A program made the translations under genes and the position numbers. From Sphingomonas azotifigens NBRC 15497 (GTDB taxonomy: Bacteria; Pseudomonadota; Alphaproteobacteria; Sphingomonadales; Sphingomonadaceae): 48,535 nucleotides of DNA. This document shows positions 1 through 8,092 of this stretch, piece after piece (position 1 is the first letter of the stretch; each line of letters begins with the position of its first letter). Below the pieces are notes generated by a model. It had not been told where the DNA came from and did no database searches. It worked only from the letters and a program-made list of their open reading frames with translations. The stretch spans positions 1-48,535 of the forward strand of contig NZ_BCTR01000058.1 in the NCBI RefSeq assembly GCF_002091475.1, written 5' to 3'.

Positions 1-15
1 CTGAGAGGCGAATGG

Positions 16-35
16 ATCCCGGCTTTCGCCGGGAT
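16..35. repeat. Short intergenic palindrome
   Basis: ATCCCGGC and GCCGGGAT form perfect 8-base arms around a TTTC loop. Its position just beyond the capsule operon, and its resemblance to the palindromes dispersed between genes in many alphaproteobacteria, suggest a REP-like element. It has no T-run and is probably not itself a terminator. Confidence 0.45.
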
Positions 36-80
36 GACGGGGAGAGGCTGGAGGAGTCGGTATCAACGCAGCCTAGTATT

Positions 81-111
81 AGAGCGTCTTCGCCCAAGGC
101 GAAAACGCTCT
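81..111 (-). terminator. Terminator-like hairpin at the end of kpsS
   Basis: AGAGCGTCTTCGCC (81-94) pairs with GGCGAAAACGCTCT (98-111) across a 3-base CAA loop, with one mismatch in 14 pairs. The stem includes part of the TAG stop codon of kpsS and lies where the minus-strand capsule operon should stop. The T-run after the stem is weak, so termination may be inefficient. Confidence 0.6.
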
Positions 112-1363
112 AGACCAACAGCGCCGTCTCGCGCACCATCCCGATATCCTCGGTACCTTCGCCGAGCAGCCGGTCGATGCTGTTCGCGACCAGTGTATCC
201 GTCGCCGACTGGCTGGCGAGACCGCCGCGTACCAGGCAATGCGCATGCAGAACGCGGCGAAAGGCATCGTAGAGCGCCATGTCGGGCGCGCGGGGGGCTT
301 CCCAGAACCGGTCGAGATGGCCCTGATGGGTCACGCCCGGAACATCGTAGATCGCGTCGCCCAGCACGATCACCGGCTTGCCGGCCGAGAGCGCGAGCGT
401 GCCCGACGTGCTGTTGACGCACACCATGCCCCGCGATTCGCGTGCCAGCCGGGCGAGATCCCCGCCGTCGAGATGATGGACCCGGTCCTCGATGCCGAGC
501 GCCTTGGCGCGCTTGCGCAGGAAGGTCCGCCAATTATGGAAGCCGCAGTCGAGCGGATGTTCCTTCACCAGCAGATGCGCGTCGGCGGGGGCGCAGTGCG
601 CGAAGCTGTCGAGCACATAGTCCGCCGCCGTCATCATCGTGCCGAACGGCGAATGCTCGCGGATCTGGTAGTCGCCGGTCAGCTGCAGCGGGAAGAGGAA
701 ATAGGGCTTGTCGGCGACGGTGGCCAGCGTCGCCTGGGCCTGGCGGGCGCGGCGCCGGCTGAGCGCGAACTTGCGGATCCAGCCCAGCCCCTCGACGATG
801 ATGATGCCCTTGCGGTGCGACCGATAGAAGGGGAAGCGGAAGCGGCCGGTAACGACGCGGTGATAATACCAATAGGAGTCGCGCGCGCGGCGCCCGAAGC
901 TGGCGGTGATCGTGGGCAGATCGGGAAGCGGCGGAAGGTCGCGCGCGCGGGCGCGCAGCACGGCCGGATCGCGATCGAGCGTCGAATGGCCGTTCACGCC
1001 GTCCGGCTCCAGTGTCATCCAATCGGGCCGGATATAGCCTTCTTCATATACATGGATCGCGATGCCGCGCAGCTTGGCCAAGCGATGCGCCGCCAAGTGC
1101 ATGGGGCGACAATCGCCATAGAGAACCAGATCGGTGATATCGTGTTCGCGCACGAACCGATCGAAGAAGATCGGCCACGCTGCCATCCGCCCGCGATAAT
1201 CGACCGCGCCCACCGGCCAGTCATACCGGTCCCCGCCGTTCAGGTTGATTCGATGAACCGCGCAGCCGCGCGATTCGAGTTCGCGGCTCAATTGCCAGAA
1301 GAACGGGCCCGGCGGTCCCTGCAGAAAAAGAAAGGATCGCCGTAACGGCCGCACATGCTTCAT
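110..1363 (-). CDS. kpsS: Capsular polysaccharide biosynthesis Kdo transferase KpsS
   Basis: KpsS-family glycosyltransferase, 417 residues, predicted to add the first beta-linked Kdo to the lysophospholipid acceptor of a group 2-type capsule at the inner face of the inner membrane. Visible family features are an N-terminal LFLQGPPGPFF stretch (about 12-22), VYEEGYIRPDW (105-115), KEHPLDCGF (267-275) and a C-terminal nucleotide-sugar type segment NSTSGTLALSAGKPV (317-331). Its ATG overlaps the kpsC stop as ATGA, so the two are translationally coupled. It is the last gene of the kdsD-kdsB-kpsC-kpsS operon. Family role is from E. coli and Neisseria work; the acceptor here is inferred. Confidence 0.88.
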   Translation of the reverse strand: MKHVRPLRRSFLFLQGPPGPFFWQLSRELESRGCAVHRINLNGGDRYDWPVGAVDYRGRMAAWPIFFDRFVREHDITDLVLYGDCRPMHLAAHRLAKLRGIAIHVYEEGYIRPDWMTLEPDGVNGHSTLDRDPAVLRARARDLPPLPDLPTITASFGRRARDSYWYYHRVVTGRFRFPFYRSHRKGIIIVEGLGWIRKFALSRRRARQAQATLATVADKPYFLFPLQLTGDYQIREHSPFGTMMTAADYVLDSFAHCAPADAHLLVKEHPLDCGFHNWRTFLRKRAKALGIEDRVHHLDGGDLARLARESRGMVCVNSTSGTLALSAGKPVIVLGDAIYDVPGVTHQGHLDRFWEAPRAPDMALYDAFRRVLHAHCLVRGGLASQSATDTLVANSIDRLLGEGTEDIGMVRETALLV

Positions 1364-2988
1364 TGCCCGGTTCCCCTGCGCGTGACCGCGCGTCTAACCT
1401 TCCCTTGCAACGTACGCAATCGTTCCAGCATCGTCGGCGTCGCCGCAACGTCAGCGATCATGCGCTCGACCAATATTTCCACCGGGCAGGGGAGTCGGGT
1501 GACGGGATCGAGGTAGCGCGGGTACAAAATCAATACTGCCGCCACCAGTTCGGCGAGACTGCGGCGTGCGGTGCGCCGTGCGGGAACCGGGCCGAGATCT
1601 TGGGTCAGCCCCCAGCCGGCGTAGAACGGGACGCCATGGGTGACGACGTGCTTGCCGCGCAGCAGCGCCTCGAATCCCGCGAGCGAGGTGAGGACATGCA
1701 GCCCGTCGACCATGTCCAGCAGCGCGGAAATCGGCGCGTCGCGCTCGATCTGGTCGGCATGGAGGCGGGCGACCGCATCGTCGATCGCGCCCTTGCGATG
1801 GCCGGCCTCGACATCGGGGTGGGGCTTGTAGATCAGATAGGCATCGGGTTCGGCGGCACGTGCGGCGACGAGCAGGTCGAGATTGGTCTTGCCCGGGGCG
1901 CCGCACTGGACCGAGCGATCGTCCTCGACCTGGCCGGTGACCAGCACGTGGCGCCGGTTGCCCGCCGGACGGGGAAGGCGCGTGCCGCTCCGGCCATATT
2001 TGCTGAGCCCTGCGGTGACGATGCGATCGACCAGCGCCTCCGCGCGGGCGAGCAGGGCGGGCGCGAAGTCGCCGCGCTCGATCAGCGTCTCGAGGTCGCT
2101 CGGACGGGTCGGATCGAAATGCACGCCGCTTCGGTCCACCGCGATCGACAGGGGCGGCACGCAATTGGCGCCGAGCCCGACCGATCGGACGAATCCGTCC
2201 TCGATCTCGCCGACCGGCGCACCCTCGGCTTCGACCTGTCGAAGCATCGCGGGGGGCACCCGGGTGCGCCATAGCAGCGTGGTGCCGTGCCGTGCGCTGC
2301 CTGCCCGATAGCTGGGCCCGTTGCCGCCGCTCCAGAGCAGGGCCTCTACGGTTTCGCGTTTCCAGCCGGCGACGCCAAGCACGCGTGCAACGTCGCGGTT
2401 GCCGTCGATGAGGCTGCGCCATTCGCCGAGCAGGGTCAGGATCGACGCGATCGGTGCGGGTGCACCGGTAAATGGATCGCGGTAGTCCTGTCCGGCCAGC
2501 AACTCGGCCGCGACGACCTTCTCCAGCATCCCCGGATCGCTGCCATCGCCCAGCGCGGCGAAGCGGCCCGCTCCGAACACCTGCAGTGGCCGCCCGGCCA
2601 GCGCTGCCACCAGCGCGATTTCATCCTCGGCATCGGCGAACACCGTGTGCGCGCACTCCACAAGCCACCACGGATCGACGGCACCGATCGCATGTACGCC
2701 GGCCGCCGTCGGACCCATGGTCAGCCCGCGCGCTGCCGCACCGGCAGGCGCGGCAGCGAGCATCGACCGCAACTGGGCAGCCGAGCGTGGCGCGAAAAGC
2801 AGGTTTCGCGCGGGCGGCAGCTCGGGCTGGGCCTCCCAGAACGCGCCGCCGACCCGGAGCGTTCGCAGTCGTGCGATTACCACCGCCGGGTCTGCGCGCT
2901 TCCGGTCGGCAGCGGGCGTCGCGAGCGGCACAATTCGCGCCCGCGGAAAGGGAGGCACACGCAGAAACGCCGGCGCCGGCCGCGCCAT
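1360..2988 (-). CDS. kpsC: Capsular polysaccharide biosynthesis protein KpsC, short form
   Basis: Poly-Kdo linker glycosyltransferase, 542 residues from the ATG that overlaps the kdsB stop (ATGA). Longer versions of this reading frame run antisense-like through kdsB and are not used. KpsC normally has two glycosyltransferase modules (about 670 residues). Here a complete C-terminal module is clear: EDGFVRSVGLG (263-273), SKYG (329-332), VTGQVEDDRS (350-359), YKPHPDVEAGHRKG (387-400) and TSLAGFEALLRGK (434-446) followed by FYAGWGLT (455-462). The first about 180 residues keep only a degraded echo of the tail of a module (DPWWLV at 105-110, LAGRPLQVFGAGRF at 130-143). One of the two Kdo-transferase activities may therefore be missing. 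Confidence 0.85.
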   Translation of the reverse strand: MARPAPAFLRVPPFPRARIVPLATPAADRKRADPAVVIARLRTLRVGGAFWEAQPELPPARNLLFAPRSAAQLRSMLAAAPAGAAARGLTMGPTAAGVHAIGAVDPWWLVECAHTVFADAEDEIALVAALAGRPLQVFGAGRFAALGDGSDPGMLEKVVAAELLAGQDYRDPFTGAPAPIASILTLLGEWRSLIDGNRDVARVLGVAGWKRETVEALLWSGGNGPSYRAGSARHGTTLLWRTRVPPAMLRQVEAEGAPVGEIEDGFVRSVGLGANCVPPLSIAVDRSGVHFDPTRPSDLETLIERGDFAPALLARAEALVDRIVTAGLSKYGRSGTRLPRPAGNRRHVLVTGQVEDDRSVQCGAPGKTNLDLLVAARAAEPDAYLIYKPHPDVEAGHRKGAIDDAVARLHADQIERDAPISALLDMVDGLHVLTSLAGFEALLRGKHVVTHGVPFYAGWGLTQDLGPVPARRTARRSLAELVAAVLILYPRYLDPVTRLPCPVEILVERMIADVAATPTMLERLRTLQGKVRRAVTRRGTGQ

Positions 2989-3803
2989 CAAGCGATTCCG
3001 CGGGCGGCGAGCGTTGCTTCGATGGGCGCGAGGTCGGTCGGGTTGTTGAGCTCGATCGGGTCCCAGCCGGGGGCGGCCAGCGCGATCACGTCGATCGGGA
3101 TGCCGTGGTGCAGGAAGCGAAGCTGCTCCAGCCCCTCGGCCTGTTCGGCGGGCGAGGGCGCCAATGCCGGATAACGGCGCAGCGCCTCCGGCCGATAGGC
3201 GTAGAGGCCGAGATGCAGCAGCACCGGGTTGGTGCCGTCCTGCGGCGGCTCGGGCAGGAACGGCAGCACGCGCTTGGAGAAATAGAGGGCCCGGCCGGCT
3301 GCGTCGGTGATCACCGTCGTGCCGCCGCTGCGTCCGGCCGCCTGATCTGCAAGCAGATGGGTGTAGACCGTCGCCGAACAGTGCATCGCCACCGTGGCGA
3401 CGGCGCAGTCGGGATGGTCTTCCATCCACGCGGCCAGCGCCGTCACGAAGTCGGGCGGGGTCAGCAGCGCGTCGCCCTGGAAGTTGATCACATAATCGGG
3501 CGTGATCGCGAGCGCCTCGATCGCCGCGGCGACGCGCTCGGTACCGTTTGCGCAATGTTCGGGCGTCATTACCGGGGCTTCGCCCAGCGTCCGCACCGCC
3601 TCGGCGATCCGCGCGTCGTCGGTCGCGACGTGCAGCGGCAGGTCGCGCCGCGCGGCATGGGCGGCGGCGATCGTGCGGGCGATCAGCGGCTGCGCCGCAC
3701 CGCTCGCGCCGCGAATCGGCGCCAGCGGTTTGCCGGGGTAGCGCGAGGAAGCATAGCGCGCCGGAATCACGATCACGCCGCCGGGCTTACGGTCCGTTTC
3801 CAT
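2988..3803 (-). CDS. kdsB: 3-deoxy-manno-octulosonate cytidylyltransferase (CMP-Kdo synthetase)
   Basis: Activates Kdo with CTP to CMP-Kdo, the donor used by KpsC and KpsS and by lipopolysaccharide core synthesis; cytosolic. The 271-residue product is slightly longer than usual for the family. The N-terminal nucleotide-binding motif IPARYASSRYPGKPLAPI (13-30) is plain, as are the NFQGD and YFSKRVLPF motifs. It starts 11 bases after the kdsD stop and its TGA overlaps the kpsC ATG, so it belongs to the capsule operon. A second, LPS-dedicated kdsB may exist elsewhere in the genome; this cannot be judged from the window. Confidence 0.95.
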   Translation of the reverse strand: METDRKPGGVIVIPARYASSRYPGKPLAPIRGASGAAQPLIARTIAAAHAARRDLPLHVATDDARIAEAVRTLGEAPVMTPEHCANGTERVAAAIEALAITPDYVINFQGDALLTPPDFVTALAAWMEDHPDCAVATVAMHCSATVYTHLLADQAAGRSGGTTVITDAAGRALYFSKRVLPFLPEPPQDGTNPVLLHLGLYAYRPEALRRYPALAPSPAEQAEGLEQLRFLHHGIPIDVIALAAPGWDPIELNNPTDLAPIEATLAARGIA

Positions 3804-3814
3804 GGCGGTTGCGC

Positions 3815-4783
3815 TCAGGCCCCGAGCCGGAGGTCGTGGATGTGCAGCAGCCCCCAGGGGCGGCGCGAGTCGGCCCTCTCCATCACGAACAGCACGGTGA
3901 TCTTGTTATCCTGCATCCGCGCGATCGCTTCGTCGACGGTCGCGTCCTTGGTAATCGTCACCGGATCGCGCGTCATCAACTCGCCTGCCACGGCCAGCAG
4001 CATGCGATCGAAGGAGCGCCGGAGGTCGCCATCGGTGATCACGCCGATCAGATTGCCCGCCGCGTCCACAACCCCGGCGACGCCCTTGCCGCAGGAGGTC
4101 ATCTCCAGCACCACGTCGCGCGCGCAGGTTTCCGTCCGCACCAGCGGCAGCGGTTCGATGCGGCGGACCAGTGCCTCCAGCGTCTGCAGGCCCCAGCCGA
4201 TCCTGCCGCCGGGGTGCCAATGGGCAAGCTCGTTGCGCGAGGTGCCGTGCTTGCGCATCGCGGCGACCGCCAGCGCGTCGCCCAGCGCCAGCATCATCGT
4301 GGTCGAGGTGGTGGGGGCGACCCCTTCGGGGCAGGCCTCGCCGCAATCGGGGAGCACGAGCGTGATCGAGGCGTTGCGTGCCAGCATCGACTTGGGCCCC
4401 GCCGTCATCGCCACGACCGGGATGGCGAGGCGCTGGGCATGGGTCAGCACCGCCATGACCTCCGGCGTCTCGCCCGAGTTGGACAGGACCAGCAGCACGT
4501 CGCCGCTGCGCATCATGCCCAGGTCGCCGTGCGACGCCTCCCCCGGATGCAGAAAATAGGCGGCGCTGCCGGTGGCCGAGAGCGTTGCCGCGATCTTGCG
4601 CGCGATGTGGCCGGACTTGCCCATGCCCGCCAGGATGATCCGGCCCCGCGCGCCGACCAGTAGATCGACGGCAGCCGAAAAGTCGCTATCCAGTCGATTG
4701 GCAAGCATCGTCAATGCAGCCGCCTCGGCGCGGATGACCTCGGCGCCGTGATCGATGGTGGTCTGTACGCTACTTACTTCCAT
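3815..4783 (-). CDS. kdsD: D-arabinose 5-phosphate isomerase, KpsF/GutQ family
   Basis: Converts ribulose 5-phosphate to arabinose 5-phosphate, the first committed precursor of Kdo. 322 residues: a SIS sugar-isomerase domain (about 40-170, with GMGKSGHIARK at 53-63 and SNSGET at 101-106), the HWHPGGRIG motif with active-site His around 188-196, then two CBS domains (about 205-320). I take the ATG at 4783 because AGGGGA lies about 7 bases upstream; a TTG 45 bases earlier lacks that signal. First gene of the kdsD-kdsB-kpsC-kpsS operon, so it is the capsule-linked (KpsF-like) isoform. The kdsA and kdsC steps are not in the window. Confidence 0.93.
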   Translation of the reverse strand: MEVSSVQTTIDHGAEVIRAEAAALTMLANRLDSDFSAAVDLLVGARGRIILAGMGKSGHIARKIAATLSATGSAAYFLHPGEASHGDLGMMRSGDVLLVLSNSGETPEVMAVLTHAQRLAIPVVAMTAGPKSMLARNASITLVLPDCGEACPEGVAPTTSTTMMLALGDALAVAAMRKHGTSRNELAHWHPGGRIGWGLQTLEALVRRIEPLPLVRTETCARDVVLEMTSCGKGVAGVVDAAGNLIGVITDGDLRRSFDRMLLAVAGELMTRDPVTITKDATVDEAIARMQDNKITVLFVMERADSRRPWGLLHIHDLRLGA

Positions 4784-4908
4784 GCCCGTCCCCTGGTGAT
4801 TTCCTCGCGCCCACTTCAGATACAGCAAGCATCCGACGCGGCGGTTTCAATCACGCGTTTGGCGCATTTCGCACTCGGCAAGCGTTGACGCAAGTCCAAC
4901 CCGCCAAC

Positions 4909-5922
4909 TCAATCATCTAGCGCCAACTTGTTGCCACTAGGTTGCCAAGGCTGCCCAGCCCAGTTCTGGAAGCGGTCGCGCAGGCGCCACATCATATCTA
5001 TCCGCCGTTCCGCGATGCCGGGGATGCTGAGCAGGTCGGCGCCGGTCCAGGGAACGAACGGGTTGCGGCGGCTGAACGACCATAGCTCCAGTCGGCGGCT
5101 CGGGCGGGTGGCGGCGACGCGGGCGTGGAACCCGCAGGTATCGGCGACGACCAGCGTGTTGGCCGGCACCGGGAAGCGCTGCGCCGCGGGTAGGCCAAGG
5201 CCGGGCAGTTCGTCCGGCTCGACGCGGAGCGAGCCGCGCGCGGAGAGGAAGTCGCTGCTCGCGTGCGCGTCCAGGCTGCGGGCATGTTCCCACGCGAGCC
5301 GCGCGGGGGTGAGCCGGTGTGAGCCCGGGACGTACGAAAAGGGCCCGTCCGCATCCTCGACATCGTTGAGGAAGAACCAGGTCTTCAGCGTCGGGTGGAA
5401 GGTGTCGGCGTGCAGCCGCGTCTGCGGATCCGGATCGGGGACGTCGCTGTCGGTGAGGATCGTCTGGATATAGTGCAGCGGCTCGCTGCGGAAGCTGCCG
5501 ACATAGCGGCACAGCGCGCGAAAGCGCGGGTCGCGCAGCAGAGACTGTGCTTCGGGTATCTTGCGCAGGAACGCGGGGCTGATCGCAATGCGTCGGGTGA
5601 TGGTGTTGCCCTGGCGCATCTCGCGCGTGGCGAAGCGCTGCGCCAGCACCGCATCCCGCAGCCCGGCGAAGATCGCGGGTGGCAGGAAATCAGGCACGAT
5701 GACGAAGCCGTCGCGATCAAACGCCGCGCGGTCCGCTGGCGACAGGCCGGCGGCAAGGCGCGCGCGCCGCAGCCAGGCGAGACGATGCGCAAGCTGAACC
5801 CGAGCACGGTGCAGGCCCAGTGCATTCAGACGTGGCGAGCCGATGAGGGGATTATCGCGAAACGACTTGGCACCGGTAGCAAGTTGGGCAACCCACCAGG
5901 GGGCGGCCAGCATCGAAGACAT
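4909..5922 (-). CDS. Phytanoyl-CoA dioxygenase (PhyH) family protein
   Basis: Predicted non-haem Fe(II)/2-oxoglutarate oxygenase, about 337 residues. The facial triad is visible: His171-x-Asp173 in LHADTFH and a distal His around 266 in CGFHARVA, followed by an Arg that could bind 2-oxoglutarate. Residues GPFSYVPGSHRL (193-204) are typical of the PhyH fold. I prefer the ATG at 5922; a GTG at 5934 is also possible. It lies 125 bases upstream of kdsD on the same strand and may be co-transcribed or may have its own promoter. Family members hydroxylate lipids, amino acids or sugars; the substrate is not predictable, although the neighbourhood makes a capsule or lipid tailoring role conceivable. 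Confidence 0.75.
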   Translation of the reverse strand: MSSMLAAPWWVAQLATGAKSFRDNPLIGSPRLNALGLHRARVQLAHRLAWLRRARLAAGLSPADRAAFDRDGFVIVPDFLPPAIFAGLRDAVLAQRFATREMRQGNTITRRIAISPAFLRKIPEAQSLLRDPRFRALCRYVGSFRSEPLHYIQTILTDSDVPDPDPQTRLHADTFHPTLKTWFFLNDVEDADGPFSYVPGSHRLTPARLAWEHARSLDAHASSDFLSARGSLRVEPDELPGLGLPAAQRFPVPANTLVVADTCGFHARVAATRPSRRLELWSFSRRNPFVPWTGADLLSIPGIAERRIDMMWRLRDRFQNWAGQPWQPSGNKLALDD

Positions 5923-6070
5923 GCAGGGTCTCACTTGAACGCGATGGTAGGTGATCCATCCGGTTGCTGCGGCGCACTCTCAGTAGTTCCGATCCGCTAA
6001 AAAACCGATACGGTCAAGCTGCAGACCTTCGCTTCAGCGCAATTTGGCCGACGCCTGTCGCTTTGGTGCA

Positions 6071-7180
6071 TCAGGCTGCAAGTGCTTGTGCGCGCTCCGT
6101 TTCTGCGATCCAGCCGCCGCCCAGCACCCGGTCCCCGGCATAGAGCACCGCCGCCTGGCCGGGTGCGACGCCATATTCGGGAGTCTCGAACACCACCCGG
6201 TCGCCCTCCATCCGCGCCGGCACCGGCTTGGCGAGGCTGCGCACTTTCGCGGTCATCGGACCGCGATAGTCGCCGGCGAGCCAGTTGATCCCCTCGATCC
6301 GCGCCGCGCCGACCGCGAGCGCGCGACGTGGGCCGACAACGACCCGCTTCGATTCGGGCTCAAGGCGAAGGACGTAATAGGGCTCCGCCGCGCCGCCAAT
6401 TTCCAGCCCGCGGCGCTGGCCGACGGTGAAGTGAATCAGGCCGCGATGCTCGCCGAGCTTGGTCCCCGCCTCGTCGACGATGTCGCCACTGGTTTCGGCC
6501 TCGGGGCGCAGCTTCTTCACCAGCGTCGCATAATCGCCGTCGGGCACGAAGCAGATGTCCTGGCTGTCGGGCTTGCCGGCGACACCCAGGCCCAGCTCGG
6601 CAGCCAGCGCCCGCACCTCCGGCTTGGGCAGGCCGCCCAGCGGGAAGCGGAGGAAATCGAGCTGGCCAGCGGTGGTGGCGAACAGGAAATAGCTCTGGTC
6701 ACGCGCCGGATCGGCGGCGCGATGCAGTTCGGCGCCCTCCGGCCCCACAAGGCGGCGGACATAATGACCGGTGGCGAGGCAATCGGCGCCGAGATCGCGG
6801 GCGAGCGCGAACAGATCGGTGAATTTCGGCCCCATGTTGCACTTTACGCAGGGGATCGGCGTGCGACCGGCGAGATACTCGTCGGCGAAATCGTCGATCA
6901 CCTGGCTTTGAAAGCTGCTGGCGTGATCGAACACGTAATGCGCGATGCCCAGCTTGTCGCATACCGCGCGCGCGTCGCGGATGTCGCGGCCGGCGCAGCA
7001 ACTGCCGGCGCGGCCCACCGCTTCGCCATGATCATAGAGCTGGAGGGTGATGCCGATCGTCTCGGCGCCGCTGCGCGCGGCGAGCGCGGCGACGACGGAG
7101 GAATCGACGCCGCCCGACATGGCGACGACGATGCGCCGCCCGGAGAGCGGCTCGGCAAGCTGGAAATCACCGGGGGTCAT
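6071..7180 (-). CDS. mnmA: tRNA-specific 2-thiouridylase MnmA
   Basis: Thiolates U34 of tRNA-Lys, -Glu and -Gln using ATP and a persulfide sulfur relay; cytosolic. 369 residues, normal length. PP-loop motif SGGVDSS at 22-28; first catalytic cysteine in PCVKCN (110-115); second in DSQDICFVPDG (Cys210). The C-terminal beta-barrel region ends near ALAA. Transcribed away from sciP, an arrangement seen in other alphaproteobacteria. It follows 149 bases of non-coding DNA downstream of the PhyH-like gene start and has no clear partner in the window. Confidence 0.97.
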   Translation of the reverse strand: MTPGDFQLAEPLSGRRIVVAMSGGVDSSVVAALAARSGAETIGITLQLYDHGEAVGRAGSCCAGRDIRDARAVCDKLGIAHYVFDHASSFQSQVIDDFADEYLAGRTPIPCVKCNMGPKFTDLFALARDLGADCLATGHYVRRLVGPEGAELHRAADPARDQSYFLFATTAGQLDFLRFPLGGLPKPEVRALAAELGLGVAGKPDSQDICFVPDGDYATLVKKLRPEAETSGDIVDEAGTKLGEHRGLIHFTVGQRRGLEIGGAAEPYYVLRLEPESKRVVVGPRRALAVGAARIEGINWLAGDYRGPMTAKVRSLAKPVPARMEGDRVVFETPEYGVAPGQAAVLYAGDRVLGGGWIAETERAQALAA

Positions 7181-7667
7181 GCCCGCCCAGATAGGGCATG
7201 CCCGCTCCGGATGCCACCCGAGTCCTGCGGAAACCTGCAGGGAACCGAAGTTAAACGAGCGTTTTCACGGCCTTTACGGGCCCTTCAGCACTCCCGCGCT
7301 ATACTGCGAGATCGAAGGACGACTGGAAACGCATTGGTGGACTTGAGTTTTGCCCGTTCGAACCGCGAGTTAGCGGCTGCCATGCTCCCCACGGGGCTGG
7401 CGGTGCTGATGGCGGTGGTGACGAGCCGGCAAGCCGCCAGCCCCACCGCGCGGATCCAGACCCGCCTTTCGATGCCGATCCCCGTGGCGGCGCTGCTCGC
7501 GCCGGCCGATGGCTGTTTCCATCGTGCCGTCGCAGCCGCGCTCCACCGCTGGGGAGAGGAGTGAAGGCCGCGTTTACCGTGCCATTTTAGCCGATGTTCA
7601 AGGCAGGCGGGTACAGGTCGTTTCACGGTTGCGTAACAGGGGCGCCCGGCCCCGAAGAGGTTGGTAG
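7181..7667. other. 487-base divergent intergenic region between mnmA and sciP
   Basis: This gap carries the promoters of mnmA and sciP. It contains a degenerate CtrA-like element, TTAA-7 bases-TTTT (7251-7265), in which the second half is imperfect. A possible plus-strand reading frame from a GTG near 7332 to 7564 (about 77 residues, with a short hydrophobic stretch MLPTGLAVLMAVV) is present but lacks a good ribosome-binding site. I do not call it as a gene. No hairpin terminator or RNA gene is evident. Confidence 0.4.
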
Positions 7668-7967
7668 ATGATTGAGAACCAGAAGATCCGTCCTGCGAAG
7701 GTGATCGGTCCGCTCGGCGAGCCGCTGACCCTGGACTCGCTGCCGCCGCCCAACACCACCCGCTGGGTGGTACGGCGCAAGGCCGAAGTGGTCGCCGCCG
7801 TCAATGGCGGGCTTCTGACCGTGGACGAGGTGTGCGATCGCTACGGCCTCACCGTCGAGGAATTCGCCGGCTGGCAGCGCGCGATCGATCGCTCGGGCAT
7901 GCCGGGCCTCCGCGTCACCCGTATCCAGCATTACCGTTCGCTGTACGAGCGACAGCAGAAGTTCTGA
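7668..7967 (+). CDS. sciP: CtrA inhibitor SciP (DUF1153)
   Basis: 99-residue helix-turn-helix protein of the DUF1153 family, the Caulobacter SciP family. In Caulobacter SciP accumulates in S phase, contacts CtrA at its target promoters and blocks recruitment of RNA polymerase, so flagellar and chemotaxis genes are held off after replication starts. The family signature is clear: VIGPLGEPLTLDSLPPP (about 11-27), RWVVRRKAEVVAAV (31-44) and a HTH segment from GLLTVDEVCDRYGL to WQRAIDRSG. A GAAGAGG ribosome-binding site precedes the ATG. In the mnmA neighbourhood, a placement seen in other alphaproteobacteria. Function in this organism is by homology. Confidence 0.93.
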   Translation: MIENQKIRPAKVIGPLGEPLTLDSLPPPNTTRWVVRRKAEVVAAVNGGLLTVDEVCDRYGLTVEEFAGWQRAIDRSGMPGLRVTRIQHYRSLYERQQKF

Positions 7968-8092
7968 TCTCGCCTGGGAGACCCGATCGAAAGTTCCCTT
8001 GACAACGCAAAATATCGCGTCGGAACCAAACTGACCATTTGTGAATTTTCCTTTGCGTCGCCCGGGTCGCCGGGCAAGTAAAGGAGGGACGA

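Noticed and set aside
2989..3555. N-terminal extension of KpsC through kdsB
   Set aside because: In this frame the upstream part has no KpsC similarity and lies within kdsB; the ATGA-overlap start is much better.
2472..4559. Long plus-strand frame across kpsC, kdsB and kdsD
   Set aside because: It spans three genes with clear motifs on the other strand; its Arg/Ala/Ser-rich composition is that of a shadow.
7241..7263. GGAAC and CGTT pair upstream of sciP as EcfG promoter
   Set aside because: Spacing is 14 bases, outside the usual 15-17.
7285..7626. Minus-strand frame of about 113 codons in the mnmA-sciP gap
   Set aside because: No ribosome-binding site, no recognisable domain, and the composition of a shadow; a competing plus-strand frame is equally weak.
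8022..8050. Possible EcfG (general stress) promoter before the GlsB-type gene
   Set aside because: GGAAC is present, but the sequence 16-17 bases downstream is not CGTT. A -35 alone is not enough.
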